Source: Thermogladius sp023256015 (GTDB lineage: Archaea > Thermoproteota > Thermoprotei_A > Sulfolobales > Desulfurococcaceae). From it: a stretch of 64,000 nucleotides of DNA. Both the position numbers and the translations under genes were made by a program. Below are positions 48,489 to 57,170 of the stretch, piece after piece. Positions within the stretch are counted from its first letter, which is position 1. Each line of letters begins with the position of its first letter. The DNA is taken from contig NZ_CP151274.1 of NCBI RefSeq assembly GCF_051131135.1, positions 1,262,528-1,326,527 on the forward strand. Direction: 5' to 3'. The notes under the pieces are model-generated. The model was given only the letters and a program-made list of their open reading frames with translations, was not told the origin of the DNA and made no database searches.

Positions 48489-49127
48489 TCAGCGGTATAG
48501 AAGCCTGAACTCCCGCTTGACCCTCCTCAGACTGAAGCCCCGTAACTCCATTGAGATACCTGTCCACAACGCCCTCTCGTAGCCTATTCGCAGGAGTGGA
48601 GTTGTTATGCTTGCCAGGTCGCTCGGGGTGACCGGGACGGCCCTCTTCCCCCTCTCCTTCCTCACGAACTCGACCTCTCTGTAGTCCCTCGCAACGAGGG
48701 GCATGAGCCTGAAAGCGTAGGCTACCGCGTATGCGACCCCTTTGGGAACTCCCAGCTCCCTCTCGAGCCCCCTCGCCACCTCGACTGGTGTGTACTCGGT
48801 GATGAACCAGGAGCCAGCGGCAGCTATGAGGAGGAGCCTGAGCGACACCCTCACGAAGCCCTCTACTGCGCCGCTCCTCACCGGGTAGCCGAGGAGGTGG
48901 AACACGGTGCTCCCCGTGTTGTTGAACAAGACCGCGTTCACGAATACACCGGTCAACCCGACGGCGTACAGGGCGTACACCCAGTAGACCCTCCTAAGCC
49001 TCTTAAACGAGGCGGCTAAACAGGCCAGTGACAGGGCGAGGAGGACGGCCTCGTTCTCTAGGACGAAGGCCGCTAGTGATAGCCCGAGGGCTACTAGGAA
49101 GCCGAGGGATGCAGAGGGCCTAGCCAA
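48489..49127 (-). CDS. ecfT: ECF transporter T component (EcfT/CbiQ family)
   Basis: 212 aa with four to five hydrophobic segments and the C-terminal coupling helices, whose ARG-type motif appears in ERALWTGISMELRGFSL (SMELRG). It couples the ATPase pair to an S component. Overlaps the ATPase gene by eight bases. No S component is adjacent; the YkoE-like gene 7 kb away is the best candidate. Confidence 0.88.
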   Translation of the reverse strand: MARPSASLGFLVALGLSLAAFVLENEAVLLALSLACLAASFKRLRRVYWVYALYAVGLTGVFVNAVLFNNTGSTVFHLLGYPVRSGAVEGFVRVSLRLLLIAAAGSWFITEYTPVEVARGLERELGVPKGVAYAVAYAFRLMPLVARDYREVEFVRKERGKRAVPVTPSDLASITTPLLRIGYERALWTGISMELRGFSLRRVKREFRLLYR

Positions 49128-50487
49128 GCCTCACACCCGCCGCCCTTAACATCTCCAGCCCGAGCCAGACCGGGTCGACCTCTCTCAAACGCCCCCCATC
49201 CACGAAGTACGCCCTGTCGGCCAGCTCCAGGAGTAGCCTCGGGTCGTGAGTCGAGACCAGTAGCCCAGCACCCCTCTCGGCCAGCGCCCTCACAGCCCTC
49301 ACAAGCTCGCCGAACATCACGTCGTCCAGGCCTGTGCTGGGCTCGTCCAGGAGAATTAAGTCCCTGGAGTACCCGTAGGCTACGAGGTTGGCGAGCCACC
49401 TCCGCTGACCGTGGCTCAGGGTGAACGGGTTCCTGCGTCTGACCTGGTCGAACCACGGGTACATGGAGGCGAGCTCGCCGAATGCCACGGACCTCGCCGC
49501 GTCCCTCAGCTCGCCCTCGACAGTCCTGTGTATAAACGTGAAGTCGGGATGTTGCGGCACGTAGAAGGCCCTCCTCGCTTTCACCTTCCTGTAGGATAGC
49601 GGCTTGAGGAAGCCGGCTATGGTCTTCAGCAACGTCGTCTTACCCGACCCGTTCGGGCCGGCGACCACGACCACCTCACCCCTCCCCACGCGGATGCTGT
49701 CCGCTCTCAGTACGGGCTCACCGTACCCTACGACCAGGTCTTCGGCCTCGAGGACCGACTCGCCTCCCTCCCTGTTTCTCGCTGACCGCCGAACAGGAAG
49801 GCCTGCGGGGGGCGGCGGGGAGTCCACCAGCACACCCCGCTCGATTCTGTAGGTCTTGTCGGCCAAGTCTCGGAAGAACAGGGGTTTGTGCTCCACTAGA
49901 AGGACTGAGAGCCCCATCCTCCTGGCCTTGTCCACGAAGTTCACCACGTTCTTCACCCCCCACGGGTCCAGGCTGGCGGTGGGCTCGTCGAGTATCAAGA
50001 GGCCTGGGTCGTGGACAACCGCCGAAGCGATCGTTAGCCTCCTCTTCTCGCCGAGGGAGAGGTTTTCGACGTGCTCGCTTGCCTTCGCGCCGAGGCCGAA
50101 GAACTCCAGCACCTTCTTGCTCTTCTCGACCGCCACCAAGGTCTCGTAACCCACGTTCTCGAGTGTGAAGACGAGCTCGTCGAGCGGTGTAGGCATCGCG
50201 ATCTGCCTGTCGGGGTCCTGCAGCACCACGCCGGTCACCAGGGGGACTCTCCGGAAGCCGTGCGGGTCCAGCGGGTCTACGCCGTCTAGCGAGACCCTGC
50301 CCGTGACGTGGCCGTTGAGGAGGTGCTTTAAGACGCCGGTGATCGCGAGGACTAGCGTCGTCTTGCCCGAGCCCGAGGGGCCGGTGACCAGGGCGACCTC
50401 CCCGTCTCCCAGCTCTATGCTGGCGCTCTTGACCACCGGGCCGCTGTCGAGGCCGTAACTCGCTGTGAGGTCCTCTACTCTCAGCAT
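49120..50487 (-). CDS. ECF transporter double ATPase (fused EcfA1-EcfA2, YkoD-like)
   Basis: 455 aa with two ABC domains. First: Walker A GPSGSGKTT (about 36-44), signature LSLGEKRRL, Walker B LLILDEPTASLDP. Second: Walker A GPNGSGKTT (about 270), signature LSHGQRRWL, Walker B LILLDEPSTGLDD. Fused pairs are typical of YkoD and some archaeal ECF modules. ATG at 50487; the promoter contains the shared operator at 50498-50537. Confidence 0.92.
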   Translation of the reverse strand: MLRVEDLTASYGLDSGPVVKSASIELGDGEVALVTGPSGSGKTTLVLAITGVLKHLLNGHVTGRVSLDGVDPLDPHGFRRVPLVTGVVLQDPDRQIAMPTPLDELVFTLENVGYETLVAVEKSKKVLEFFGLGAKASEHVENLSLGEKRRLTIASAVVHDPGLLILDEPTASLDPWGVKNVVNFVDKARRMGLSVLLVEHKPLFFRDLADKTYRIERGVLVDSPPPPAGLPVRRSARNREGGESVLEAEDLVVGYGEPVLRADSIRVGRGEVVVVAGPNGSGKTTLLKTIAGFLKPLSYRKVKARRAFYVPQHPDFTFIHRTVEGELRDAARSVAFGELASMYPWFDQVRRRNPFTLSHGQRRWLANLVAYGYSRDLILLDEPSTGLDDVMFGELVRAVRALAERGAGLLVSTHDPRLLLELADRAYFVDGGRLREVDPVWLGLEMLRAAGVRLG

Positions 50488-50497
50488 GCGACCGCCT

Positions 50498-50537
50498 AGA
50501 ACCCAGTTATCGGTATGATGAAAACCCGGTTTATATG
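50498..50537. promoter_or_regulatory. Operator site upstream of the ECF ATPase gene (copy 2)
   Basis: Plus-strand pattern AACC-n2-GTTAT-n13-ACCnGGTTT with the same spacing as the site at 41729-41768. It overlaps the TATA element (minus CATATAAAC, 50529-50537) and the expected start of transcription near 50507. In this copy the half-sites are less symmetric (ACCCAGTT against AACCCGGTTT). Confidence 0.65.
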
Positions 50538-50542
50538 TGACC

Positions 50543-51772
50543 CTAGAGCCTGGCCTCCAGGAGCGAGTACGTCTGGTCTTCTGGGTTGAAAACCAGGTAG
50601 CGCAGGACCTCCCGCGTGTACTCCGAGAAACCGTATATCGTGGGCTTAAGACCCTGCTTCGCGGCCCCGACCTCCTCCGCCTTCAACCTGCCCACCTCTG
50701 CGTAGGCCCTTGACCTGTACTTGTCCACGAGTGCCGAGGGCCTCGTTTTCGCGAAGGCGAGAGACTCGAGGAGTTTAACGAGCGTTATGAGGGCGTCGTA
50801 GCCTAGGCTGAATAGGGGTACGGCGAAGTGTCCAGTGTGCCTGAGCGCTATGAAAGGCCTCGCCTTGTACATCGCGTCGATCAAGTTCTCCTCACTGCCG
50901 ACCTCCGCTACCGACACTTCTCTCGAGGCGAGGAGCTCTTTGAAGACCCCCGGCACTCTTGTCTCGGCTATGACCTGCGAGCCCCTGGGAGCGTTGAGCG
51001 TTATCAGCATCATCAGCTCCTCTGGCAGCAGTATCCTACCCCTCTCGTCCAGAACTACAAGCGAGGAGGCGTCGTTGTTCACTACAACGCCTATCTCGGC
51101 CTCCGTTGCCCTGACTATGTCGGCCACTCTCTCGAGCTCTTTAGTGAACGGGTACATCGACTCGTAAGCCTTGGCCTTGACGTTGTGTAGGAGGACGTAG
51201 TCGACTTCCAGAGCCTTCAACACGTCGGGCACTATAGTGTCGGCGGGTGAGTACGCGGTGTGGACTACGACCCTGAACCCCCTCGTAATGATCTCGTCGA
51301 CCTTAACGAAGCTGAGGAGGGCCGACACGTATAGCTTGTGGATGTACTCCGAGTACATGACCCAGCCTATCTCGCCCAGCCCAACCCTCTTGACCTCCGA
51401 CTCCCCGATGCTCAACCTGCTCGCGAGTAGCTCGTAGCCGGGGGACTTGAACAGCTTTAGCATAATGGAGTCCTTCACGGAGTGCGAGGTCGTGAACAGG
51501 AAGCCACCCTTGGCCCCGAACCTCTTTATGCTGAAAGAGATCTCCCCGCTGAGCGACTCGTGGAAGTCCATTACCTCTACTCCCACGCTCATGAGCCCGG
51601 AGGTGAAGGCCCTCTTCAACATCCTTGACGCTGGGTTGTAGTCCCTCCCACTAACTACCAAGGAGCCCTTGCCCAGCGCGGAGCCGAACTGCTCCCCTAG
51701 CCTCGCAGCCTCGTCCGGCGTGAAGTCCCTGTTCGGGACACCTATTATCCTGTTGTCGTAGAACTGGGGCAC
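50543..51772 (-). CDS. Degenerate phosphohexomutase-family protein
   Basis: 409 aa, phosphomannomutase/phosphoglucomutase fold. The phosphoserine loop, TASHNP in active enzymes, reads TTSHSVKDS, keeping Ser-His. The metal-binding loop DGDGDR is replaced by VVNNDASS, and GEESGH by RHTGHF. Loss of the Mg2+ aspartates suggests it is not a mutase. It begins directly after the stop of the nucleotidylyltransferase gene (TAGGTG), so the pair probably forms a complex in which this protein is regulatory, as in GDP-mannose pyrophosphorylases with an inactive mutase-like domain. Confidence 0.75.
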   Translation of the reverse strand: MPQFYDNRIIGVPNRDFTPDEAARLGEQFGSALGKGSLVVSGRDYNPASRMLKRAFTSGLMSVGVEVMDFHESLSGEISFSIKRFGAKGGFLFTTSHSVKDSIMLKLFKSPGYELLASRLSIGESEVKRVGLGEIGWVMYSEYIHKLYVSALLSFVKVDEIITRGFRVVVHTAYSPADTIVPDVLKALEVDYVLLHNVKAKAYESMYPFTKELERVADIVRATEAEIGVVVNNDASSLVVLDERGRILLPEELMMLITLNAPRGSQVIAETRVPGVFKELLASREVSVAEVGSEENLIDAMYKARPFIALRHTGHFAVPLFSLGYDALITLVKLLESLAFAKTRPSALVDKYRSRAYAEVGRLKAEEVGAAKQGLKPTIYGFSEYTREVLRYLVFNPEDQTYSLLEARL

Positions 51773-52894
51773 CTAGACCACCTTGTTGGGTAGGACTTTC
51801 GAGAAAACGTCCTCGGCGACCTTGTTACCCGAGCCGATAACGGAGTCGACAACCTTCACACCGTCACTTAAAACTGAGTCGTTCAACAATATAGACTCTC
51901 TGACGTACGTGTTGCGGCCGACGACCGCTCTCCGCCACAGTATAGAGTTCTCCACGCGGCTACCCCGCCCGACGAAGTTACCCCCCTCCAAGCTCACGTA
52001 CGGGCCTACCACAGCCCCCTCCTCTACAACTACGCCTTCGCCAATGTAGACCGGTGGCAGTATTTCGCCCCTCACGTCCGCGGTCTTGTGTACGTGCACC
52101 CCGCTGGACACCGTCTCGCCGTTCAACTTGAAGCCGGGGACGCCCCCGCTGATCACGTCCCACATAGCCCTCTTGTACTTCTCTATCGTCCCTATGTCCT
52201 CCCAGTAGACGCCCGGAGGGGTAACGTACCCGTAGCACCTGTAGCCCTCCTCGACCATGAGGGGGAACAAGTGCCTCCCGAAGTCTAGCAGGGACTTGTT
52301 AGCCATTATCAGCTTCATAGCATTGTCGCCCAGCACGTAGATGCCCGCGTTGACAAGGTTACTGTAGGAGCTCGCACCCTTCGTCTTGTAGAAGGCGAGG
52401 CTGAGGAGGTAGACCTCGAGACTTACAGGCTTCTCCGTGAACAAAAGTATCCTCTTGCTCTCGTCCACCATCACGAGCCCGTACTGCAGCGGGTTGTCCA
52501 CGCTGGTCAGGGATACGGTCGCGTCCGCGCCCGCCTCGCGGTGGAGTTTGTACTGGTCGCCCACGTCGATGCTCGTCACCAAGTCTCCCATGGAGACGAC
52601 GACCTCGTCCCCCAGCTCCTCGGCTATGAGCCTTACACCGTCTATGGTGTCCTTCGAGTCGAGTATCCTGACCTCGGCGGGCAACCCCGCTGTCTCGGCG
52701 TACTCCTTGACCAGGGCCCCCTTGTAGTTCGCGGCGATGTAGACCCTGTGAAACCCCATCTCCTGAAACCTCTCGACGAGGTGGGCTATCAGAGGCTTCC
52801 CGCCGAGCGGTACCATGGGTTTGGGGAGGACCTCCGTTAGGGGCCTGAGCCGCGTGCCCAGACCTCCCGCGAGGATGACGACCGGTGGGCTCAT
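51773..52894 (-). CDS. Sugar-1-phosphate nucleotidylyltransferase with left-handed beta-helix domain
   Basis: 373 aa. N-terminal Rossmann-like domain with AGGLGTRLRPLTEVLPKPM (core GGLGTRLRPLTEVLPKP, residues 10-26), VVSMGDLVTS near 100 and VYWEDIGTIEKY near 230. The C-terminal third has hexapeptide repeats (VYIGEGVVVEEGAVVGPYV; NSILWRRAVVGRN). Makes an NDP-hexose for glycans or glycolipids; whether GDP-mannose or dTDP/UDP-glucose is not evident. First gene of a two-gene operon. Confidence 0.88.
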   Translation of the reverse strand: MSPPVVILAGGLGTRLRPLTEVLPKPMVPLGGKPLIAHLVERFQEMGFHRVYIAANYKGALVKEYAETAGLPAEVRILDSKDTIDGVRLIAEELGDEVVVSMGDLVTSIDVGDQYKLHREAGADATVSLTSVDNPLQYGLVMVDESKRILLFTEKPVSLEVYLLSLAFYKTKGASSYSNLVNAGIYVLGDNAMKLIMANKSLLDFGRHLFPLMVEEGYRCYGYVTPPGVYWEDIGTIEKYKRAMWDVISGGVPGFKLNGETVSSGVHVHKTADVRGEILPPVYIGEGVVVEEGAVVGPYVSLEGGNFVGRGSRVENSILWRRAVVGRNTYVRESILLNDSVLSDGVKVVDSVIGSGNKVAEDVFSKVLPNKVV

Positions 52895-52965
52895 CGAGTG
52901 TGCGACCTACTCTATTATTTGGCCGACGGTGAATTTTAAATTGTCGCCCAAGTTAAAGAGGACTG

Positions 52966-54471
52966 GTGGGCTCTTTGGTTTTCGAAAACGAGGTCGTGAA
53001 GGAGATCCTCGAGAAGTACAGGGCGATATGGGCAATAGGCCACGCCCAGGCCCTCCTCTCGTGGGACAGCGAGACCTACATGCCTAGGGGAGGAGTGGAG
53101 GAGAGGGCTGTCGCTAGAGCCGAGTTGAGTCTCTTAGCCCAAAAACTCATTCTCAGCCCCGAGTTCACGCAGCTGGTCGAGAGAGCCGAGAAGATCGAGG
53201 GTCTCAACGACTACGAGAGGGGGGTCGTGAGGGTTCTGGCGAGGGAGATAAGGATCATGAGGGCCATCCCCCCGCGGCTGTTGGCGGAGCTGGAGAAGAC
53301 GACGCAGGAGGCCATGCACGCCTGGAGGGCGGCTAAGGAGACCGACGACTTCAACAAGTTCAAGCCGTACCTGGAGAAGATCGTGAAACTGACCAGGGAG
53401 AAGGCTGACTGCCTCGGATGGAGGGACCACCCCTACGACGCGCTGCTAGACTTGTACGAGGAGGGTCTGACGACGAGGGACGTCGACAACATCTTGACGC
53501 CTCTGACCTCGGAGCTAAAGAGAATACTCGGGAAGGTCGAAGCAGAGGGCAGGTACCCCAAGAAGCACCCGCTGGAGGACGTGAAGTACGAGAGGGCGTG
53601 GATGGAGGCCGTGAACAGCGAGGTGTTGAAGATGCTCGGCTACCCGCTGGGCGAGAGGGCCCGGCTCGACGTGTCGGCCCACCCGTTTACGATCGAGATC
53701 GGGCTGGACGACGTCAGGATAACCACGAGGTACGAGGGGTTCGACTTCAAGAGGTCGCTGCTATCCACAGTCCACGAGTTCGGGCACGCGACTTACGAGC
53801 TGCAGATAGACCCCGCCCTCAAGTACACCCCTATCGCGACGGGGGCCAGCCTCGGCGTGCACGAGGGGCAGAGCAGGTTCTGGGAGAACATCGTTGGGCG
53901 CAGCCGGGAGTTCGTCGAGCTGATCTATCCAGTGCTGAAGAAGCACCTCCCGTTCATAGAGAAGTACACTCCGGAGGACGTCTACTTGTACTTCAACGTA
54001 GTAAGGCCGAGCCTCATTAGAACGGAGGCGGACGAGGTAACGTACAACATGCACATCGTGTTGAGAGCGAGACTCGAGAAACTCATGTTAACGGGTGAGG
54101 TGAAGGTAGAAGACCTCCCAGAGCTGTGGAACAACTACATGGAAGAGCTGCTCGGCGTCAGGCCGGGCAGGCACAGCGAGGGTGTTCTCCAGGACATCCA
54201 CTGGAGCATGGGCTCTATAGGGTACTTCCCCACCTACACTCTCGGGAACATCGTAGCGGCGCAGATGATGTACGCCATGGAGAGAGAAGTCGGCCTGAGA
54301 GAGAAGGTGACGAAAGGGGATCTCAGCGCTATCAAGGAGTGGCAGAGAAACCGGGTGCACAGATTCGGGAGCACCTACCCGCCGAAGGAGCTTCTAAGGA
54401 GAGCGCTTGGCAGCGAGTACAACGTAGAGTACCTCCTGAAGTACTTGAGAGAAAAGTACCTTGGCCACTAG
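52966..54471 (+). CDS. Thermostable metallocarboxypeptidase, M32 family (Taq-like)
   Basis: 501 aa from a GTG at 52966 (a TTG at 52975 is also possible). HEFGHATYE at residue 270 is the HExxH zinc site, with the third ligand in HEGQSRFWEN near 303. Other M32 blocks are present: LLSWDSETYMP near the start and DVSAHPFTIEIGLDDVRITTRY (core SAHPFTIEIGLDDVR) and IRTEADEVTYNMH. It trims C-terminal residues from peptides inside the cell, fitting the peptide importer of this locus. Confidence 0.94.
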   Translation: MGSLVFENEVVKEILEKYRAIWAIGHAQALLSWDSETYMPRGGVEERAVARAELSLLAQKLILSPEFTQLVERAEKIEGLNDYERGVVRVLAREIRIMRAIPPRLLAELEKTTQEAMHAWRAAKETDDFNKFKPYLEKIVKLTREKADCLGWRDHPYDALLDLYEEGLTTRDVDNILTPLTSELKRILGKVEAEGRYPKKHPLEDVKYERAWMEAVNSEVLKMLGYPLGERARLDVSAHPFTIEIGLDDVRITTRYEGFDFKRSLLSTVHEFGHATYELQIDPALKYTPIATGASLGVHEGQSRFWENIVGRSREFVELIYPVLKKHLPFIEKYTPEDVYLYFNVVRPSLIRTEADEVTYNMHIVLRARLEKLMLTGEVKVEDLPELWNNYMEELLGVRPGRHSEGVLQDIHWSMGSIGYFPTYTLGNIVAAQMMYAMEREVGLREKVTKGDLSAIKEWQRNRVHRFGSTYPPKELLRRALGSEYNVEYLLKYLREKYLGH

Positions 54472-54524
54472 TTTTATAAGGCCCGGTTCCAACCCCATAT
54501 ATCAACATAGGTGGATATCCTAGT

Positions 54525-55415
54525 TTGAATCCGGTCGAGCTGAGTATTGTTTTCAACTCGACCTCTACCGTCTTGTTCGTAGTAAGCTTGTTCTTCTCGA
54601 GCTCTATCAGCGTCCAAATAGGCGCGCTGAACGAGTTGACGGACACTGTTGGGCTCATAGCAATGATGGTCGGGCTGAGGAGGGTGCGTAGAACCCTCGA
54701 GTACCCGTTCGGGGTTGAGAGGAGGTCTTACGCGACTAGCCTTATCGCTTTGATGATTTTCTCGGGCTCGATACTAGGATTCGCGGTAAACAGGGTAGTA
54801 TCGTCTCTCGGCAGGGTGTCCGAGGTGTACTCTACACCCATCTCGCTCCACGCAGTCCTGGCCTCGACATTCCTGAACACCGTGCCCCTACTCTACAGTG
54901 CCTACTACCTGGCGAGGGAGAACACAGACCCGGTCGCCAAAAGCACAATGGTGGACTCGTTGGCAGACACCCTCGTGGGGATCATCTCCTTCATAGCCCT
55001 CTACACGGGGTCAGGCCTGGTGGACGTGATAGGCAGCATAATAATAACGGGAGTCGTAGTCGCGATATCCTTCTCCATCGGTTACAGATTCTACAGGGTG
55101 TTGACCGGTCACGCACCGCCGAAAAGCGTACTGGTTAAAGTGCTCAACAGCGTCCTCTCCCTCCGCGAAGTCAAGGACGTGAACGTCTTCAAGGCGGCCA
55201 TGTTGACCGAGGACGAGTACCTCCTCGTGTTGGAGGTAGAGGTGGACGAGAACATGGACGTGAGGAGAGCAGAGGAGCTGGCCAACTCTATTGAGAGCAG
55301 GGTCAAGGAGGCCGACCCTAGGTTCAAGCACGTCTACATCGAGATCGTCCCTGCGAGGAGAGAGCCGCCGTCGTACAAGGAGATAATGAGTGAAATAACG
55401 TCCCTTGACGAGTAG
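54525..55415 (+). CDS. Cation diffusion facilitator (CDF) metal exporter
   Basis: 296 aa, TTG start with AGGTGG upstream and TATA GTTTTATAAGG at 54471-54481. About six hydrophobic segments, then a cytoplasmic ferredoxin-like domain (about 200-280). The transport-site motifs are unusual: TM2 has NELTD (36-40) and TM5 has DSLAD (144-148) where Zn exporters have HxxxD. DxxxD in TM5 is the pattern of Mn-type CDF proteins, so Mn2+ or Fe2+ export is more likely than Zn2+. Confidence 0.88.
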   Translation: MNPVELSIVFNSTSTVLFVVSLFFSSSISVQIGALNELTDTVGLIAMMVGLRRVRRTLEYPFGVERRSYATSLIALMIFSGSILGFAVNRVVSSLGRVSEVYSTPISLHAVLASTFLNTVPLLYSAYYLARENTDPVAKSTMVDSLADTLVGIISFIALYTGSGLVDVIGSIIITGVVVAISFSIGYRFYRVLTGHAPPKSVLVKVLNSVLSLREVKDVNVFKAAMLTEDEYLLVLEVEVDENMDVRRAEELANSIESRVKEADPRFKHVYIEIVPARREPPSYKEIMSEITSLDE

Positions 55416-55474
55416 ATCTCCTGTCGCTGTTGTCGCGCCGGGGTCTCCTGGACGACGCCTACGAGAGTCCACGT

Positions 55475-56347
55475 CTACCAGGAGGTATACTGGCTCTTGA
55501 GGCGCCTGATGAAGGACGCAACTTTGACGACGTCAAGCGTCTCCGCCGGGTCGTGGGTCCTTACGATGTGTGCCCCGTTGTATACGGCGATCGCGGTCGC
55601 GCCCAGGCTACCGTACAGCCTCTCAGCGGGGTCTCTACGGCCCGTTACCTCTCCTATGAACGACTTCCTGGACACGCCGACCAGGATGGGCCGCCCGAGC
55701 GCCCTCATCTTCTCTAGCTCGGCTAGGACCATGGAGTCCCACACGTACCATGGCAGTTCTTGGAACCTGTTGAACCCAATACCGGGGTCTACGACGATTG
55801 CCTTCTCGTCGACGCCGCTATCCACGGCCCTGGATAAGGAGTCTTTAACCGCTTCAATGACCTGGTCGATCGGGCTGACGCCGCTCCTGTACGAAGGTAC
55901 CCTGGCAACGACGATCAACGGCGCACCGTAATCTCTCGCCACAGTAGCCATCCTGGGGTCCTCGCGCAGGCCAGAGACGTCGTTTATTATGTTTGCCCCG
56001 GCCCTCAGGGCCTCCTCCGCGACCCTAGACCTGGTGGTGTCGACGGATATCGGGATCTTGTCGCCGAACACGTCCCTGACGAGTTTCACGGCCCAGACGA
56101 CTCTCTCCAGCTCCACTTCGAGCGGTACGTCCGTCTTAAGGTAGGGTGCTGTAGACCTTCCGCCGATGTCCAAGAAGTCGGTGCTGCTCTTCAAGAACGC
56201 CTCGACGGTTCTGATGAGCTCCCCCTCACTCGCTTTCACGCTACCCTTGTAGAAGGACTCCGGGGACACGTTGACCACGCCCATGAGCCTGACAGGGCTG
56301 TTGTCGCCTACCCTCACACCGGCTATCACGGCGTCGATCCGCGCCAC
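55475..56347 (-). CDS. Dihydropteroate synthase-like protein (pterin-binding TIM barrel)
   Basis: About 291 aa from the GTG at 56347; the frame is open further upstream, but that part covers the promoter (CATTTAAAAT near 56385) and the divergent gene. Pterin-binding motifs are clear: MGVVNVSPESFYKGS, DIGGRSTAPY, ISVDTTRSRVAEEAL, IINDVSGL, DPGIGFN and VGVSRKSFIGE. It could join pterin to an arylamine for a folate or methanopterin-type cofactor; archaeal DHPS-like proteins do not all have this activity. Confidence 0.85.
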   Translation of the reverse strand: MARIDAVIAGVRVGDNSPVRLMGVVNVSPESFYKGSVKASEGELIRTVEAFLKSSTDFLDIGGRSTAPYLKTDVPLEVELERVVWAVKLVRDVFGDKIPISVDTTRSRVAEEALRAGANIINDVSGLREDPRMATVARDYGAPLIVVARVPSYRSGVSPIDQVIEAVKDSLSRAVDSGVDEKAIVVDPGIGFNRFQELPWYVWDSMVLAELEKMRALGRPILVGVSRKSFIGEVTGRRDPAERLYGSLGATAIAVYNGAHIVRTHDPAETLDVVKVASFIRRLKSQYTSW

Positions 56348-56432
56348 GAGTACAGCCCCGTGAGTCGTGACTACACATCTAATTTTAAATGCTTTGCGTG
56401 ATAGACGCTTACGAGGAAGACCGGCTGGTACA

Positions 56433-57170
56433 ATGAGCGAGAGCGTCGTTGTTAGCAATCTTAGAAAGGTCTACCGGGGAGGAGTGGTCGCGGTCGACGG
56501 GCTGAGCTTCACCGTTAAGAGGGGGGAGATCTACGGGCTGGTTGGTCCGAACGGCAGCGGGAAGACGACTACGCTGAGGATAATCGCCACTCTGCTTAAG
56601 CCGACCAGCGGCGACGTTCTCGTGGAGGGTTACAGCGTGGTACGCCAGCCGATGGCTGTGAGGAGCATGATCGGCTACCTCCCCGAGGAGGCGGGGGCTT
56701 ACAGAGACCTCACCGGCTACGACTTCATCGAGTTCATGCTCTCGATAAGGTTCAAGGGGAGGGAGCTAGAGGAGAGGATCGACGAGGCGATATCGATAAG
56801 CGACTTAGGCGAGTTCATCGAGGAGCCGGTGAAGAAGTACAGTAAGGGCATGAAGAGGATTCTAGCCTTGAGCGTCGCGCTGGCCGTTCACCCCAGGGTT
56901 CTCGTCCTAGACGAGCCCACCTCGGGCCTAGACGTGGAGAAGAGCATGTTTGTCAGGGAGCTGATCAAGAGGTACAGGGAGCGAGAGGGCATCACCGTGA
57001 TCTTGAGCAGCCACAACATGCTCGAAGTGGAGAACCTGTGCGACAGGGTAGGGATCATATACAAGGGAAAACTGATAGCGGAAGGGGAGGTACAAAGGCT
57101 TAAATCCGCTTACTCGGCCTCCAACCTCGAGGAGGTGTTCCTGAGGGCGGTGAAGCACCATGGTGTTTAG
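56433..57170 (+). CDS. ABC-2 type exporter ATPase (NatA/CcmA-like)
   Basis: 245 aa from the ATG at 56433; the frame opens earlier at 56367 but there it overlaps the divergent gene. Walker A GPNGSGKTT, Q-loop YLPEEAG, signature YSKGMKRIL, Walker B VLVLDEPTSGLDVE and H-loop SSHNM. The signature is the YSxGM type usual in ABC-2 exporters. It overlaps the permease gene by 11 bases. Confidence 0.92.
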   Translation: MSESVVVSNLRKVYRGGVVAVDGLSFTVKRGEIYGLVGPNGSGKTTTLRIIATLLKPTSGDVLVEGYSVVRQPMAVRSMIGYLPEEAGAYRDLTGYDFIEFMLSIRFKGRELEERIDEAISISDLGEFIEEPVKKYSKGMKRILALSVALAVHPRVLVLDEPTSGLDVEKSMFVRELIKRYREREGITVILSSHNMLEVENLCDRVGIIYKGKLIAEGEVQRLKSAYSASNLEEVFLRAVKHHGV

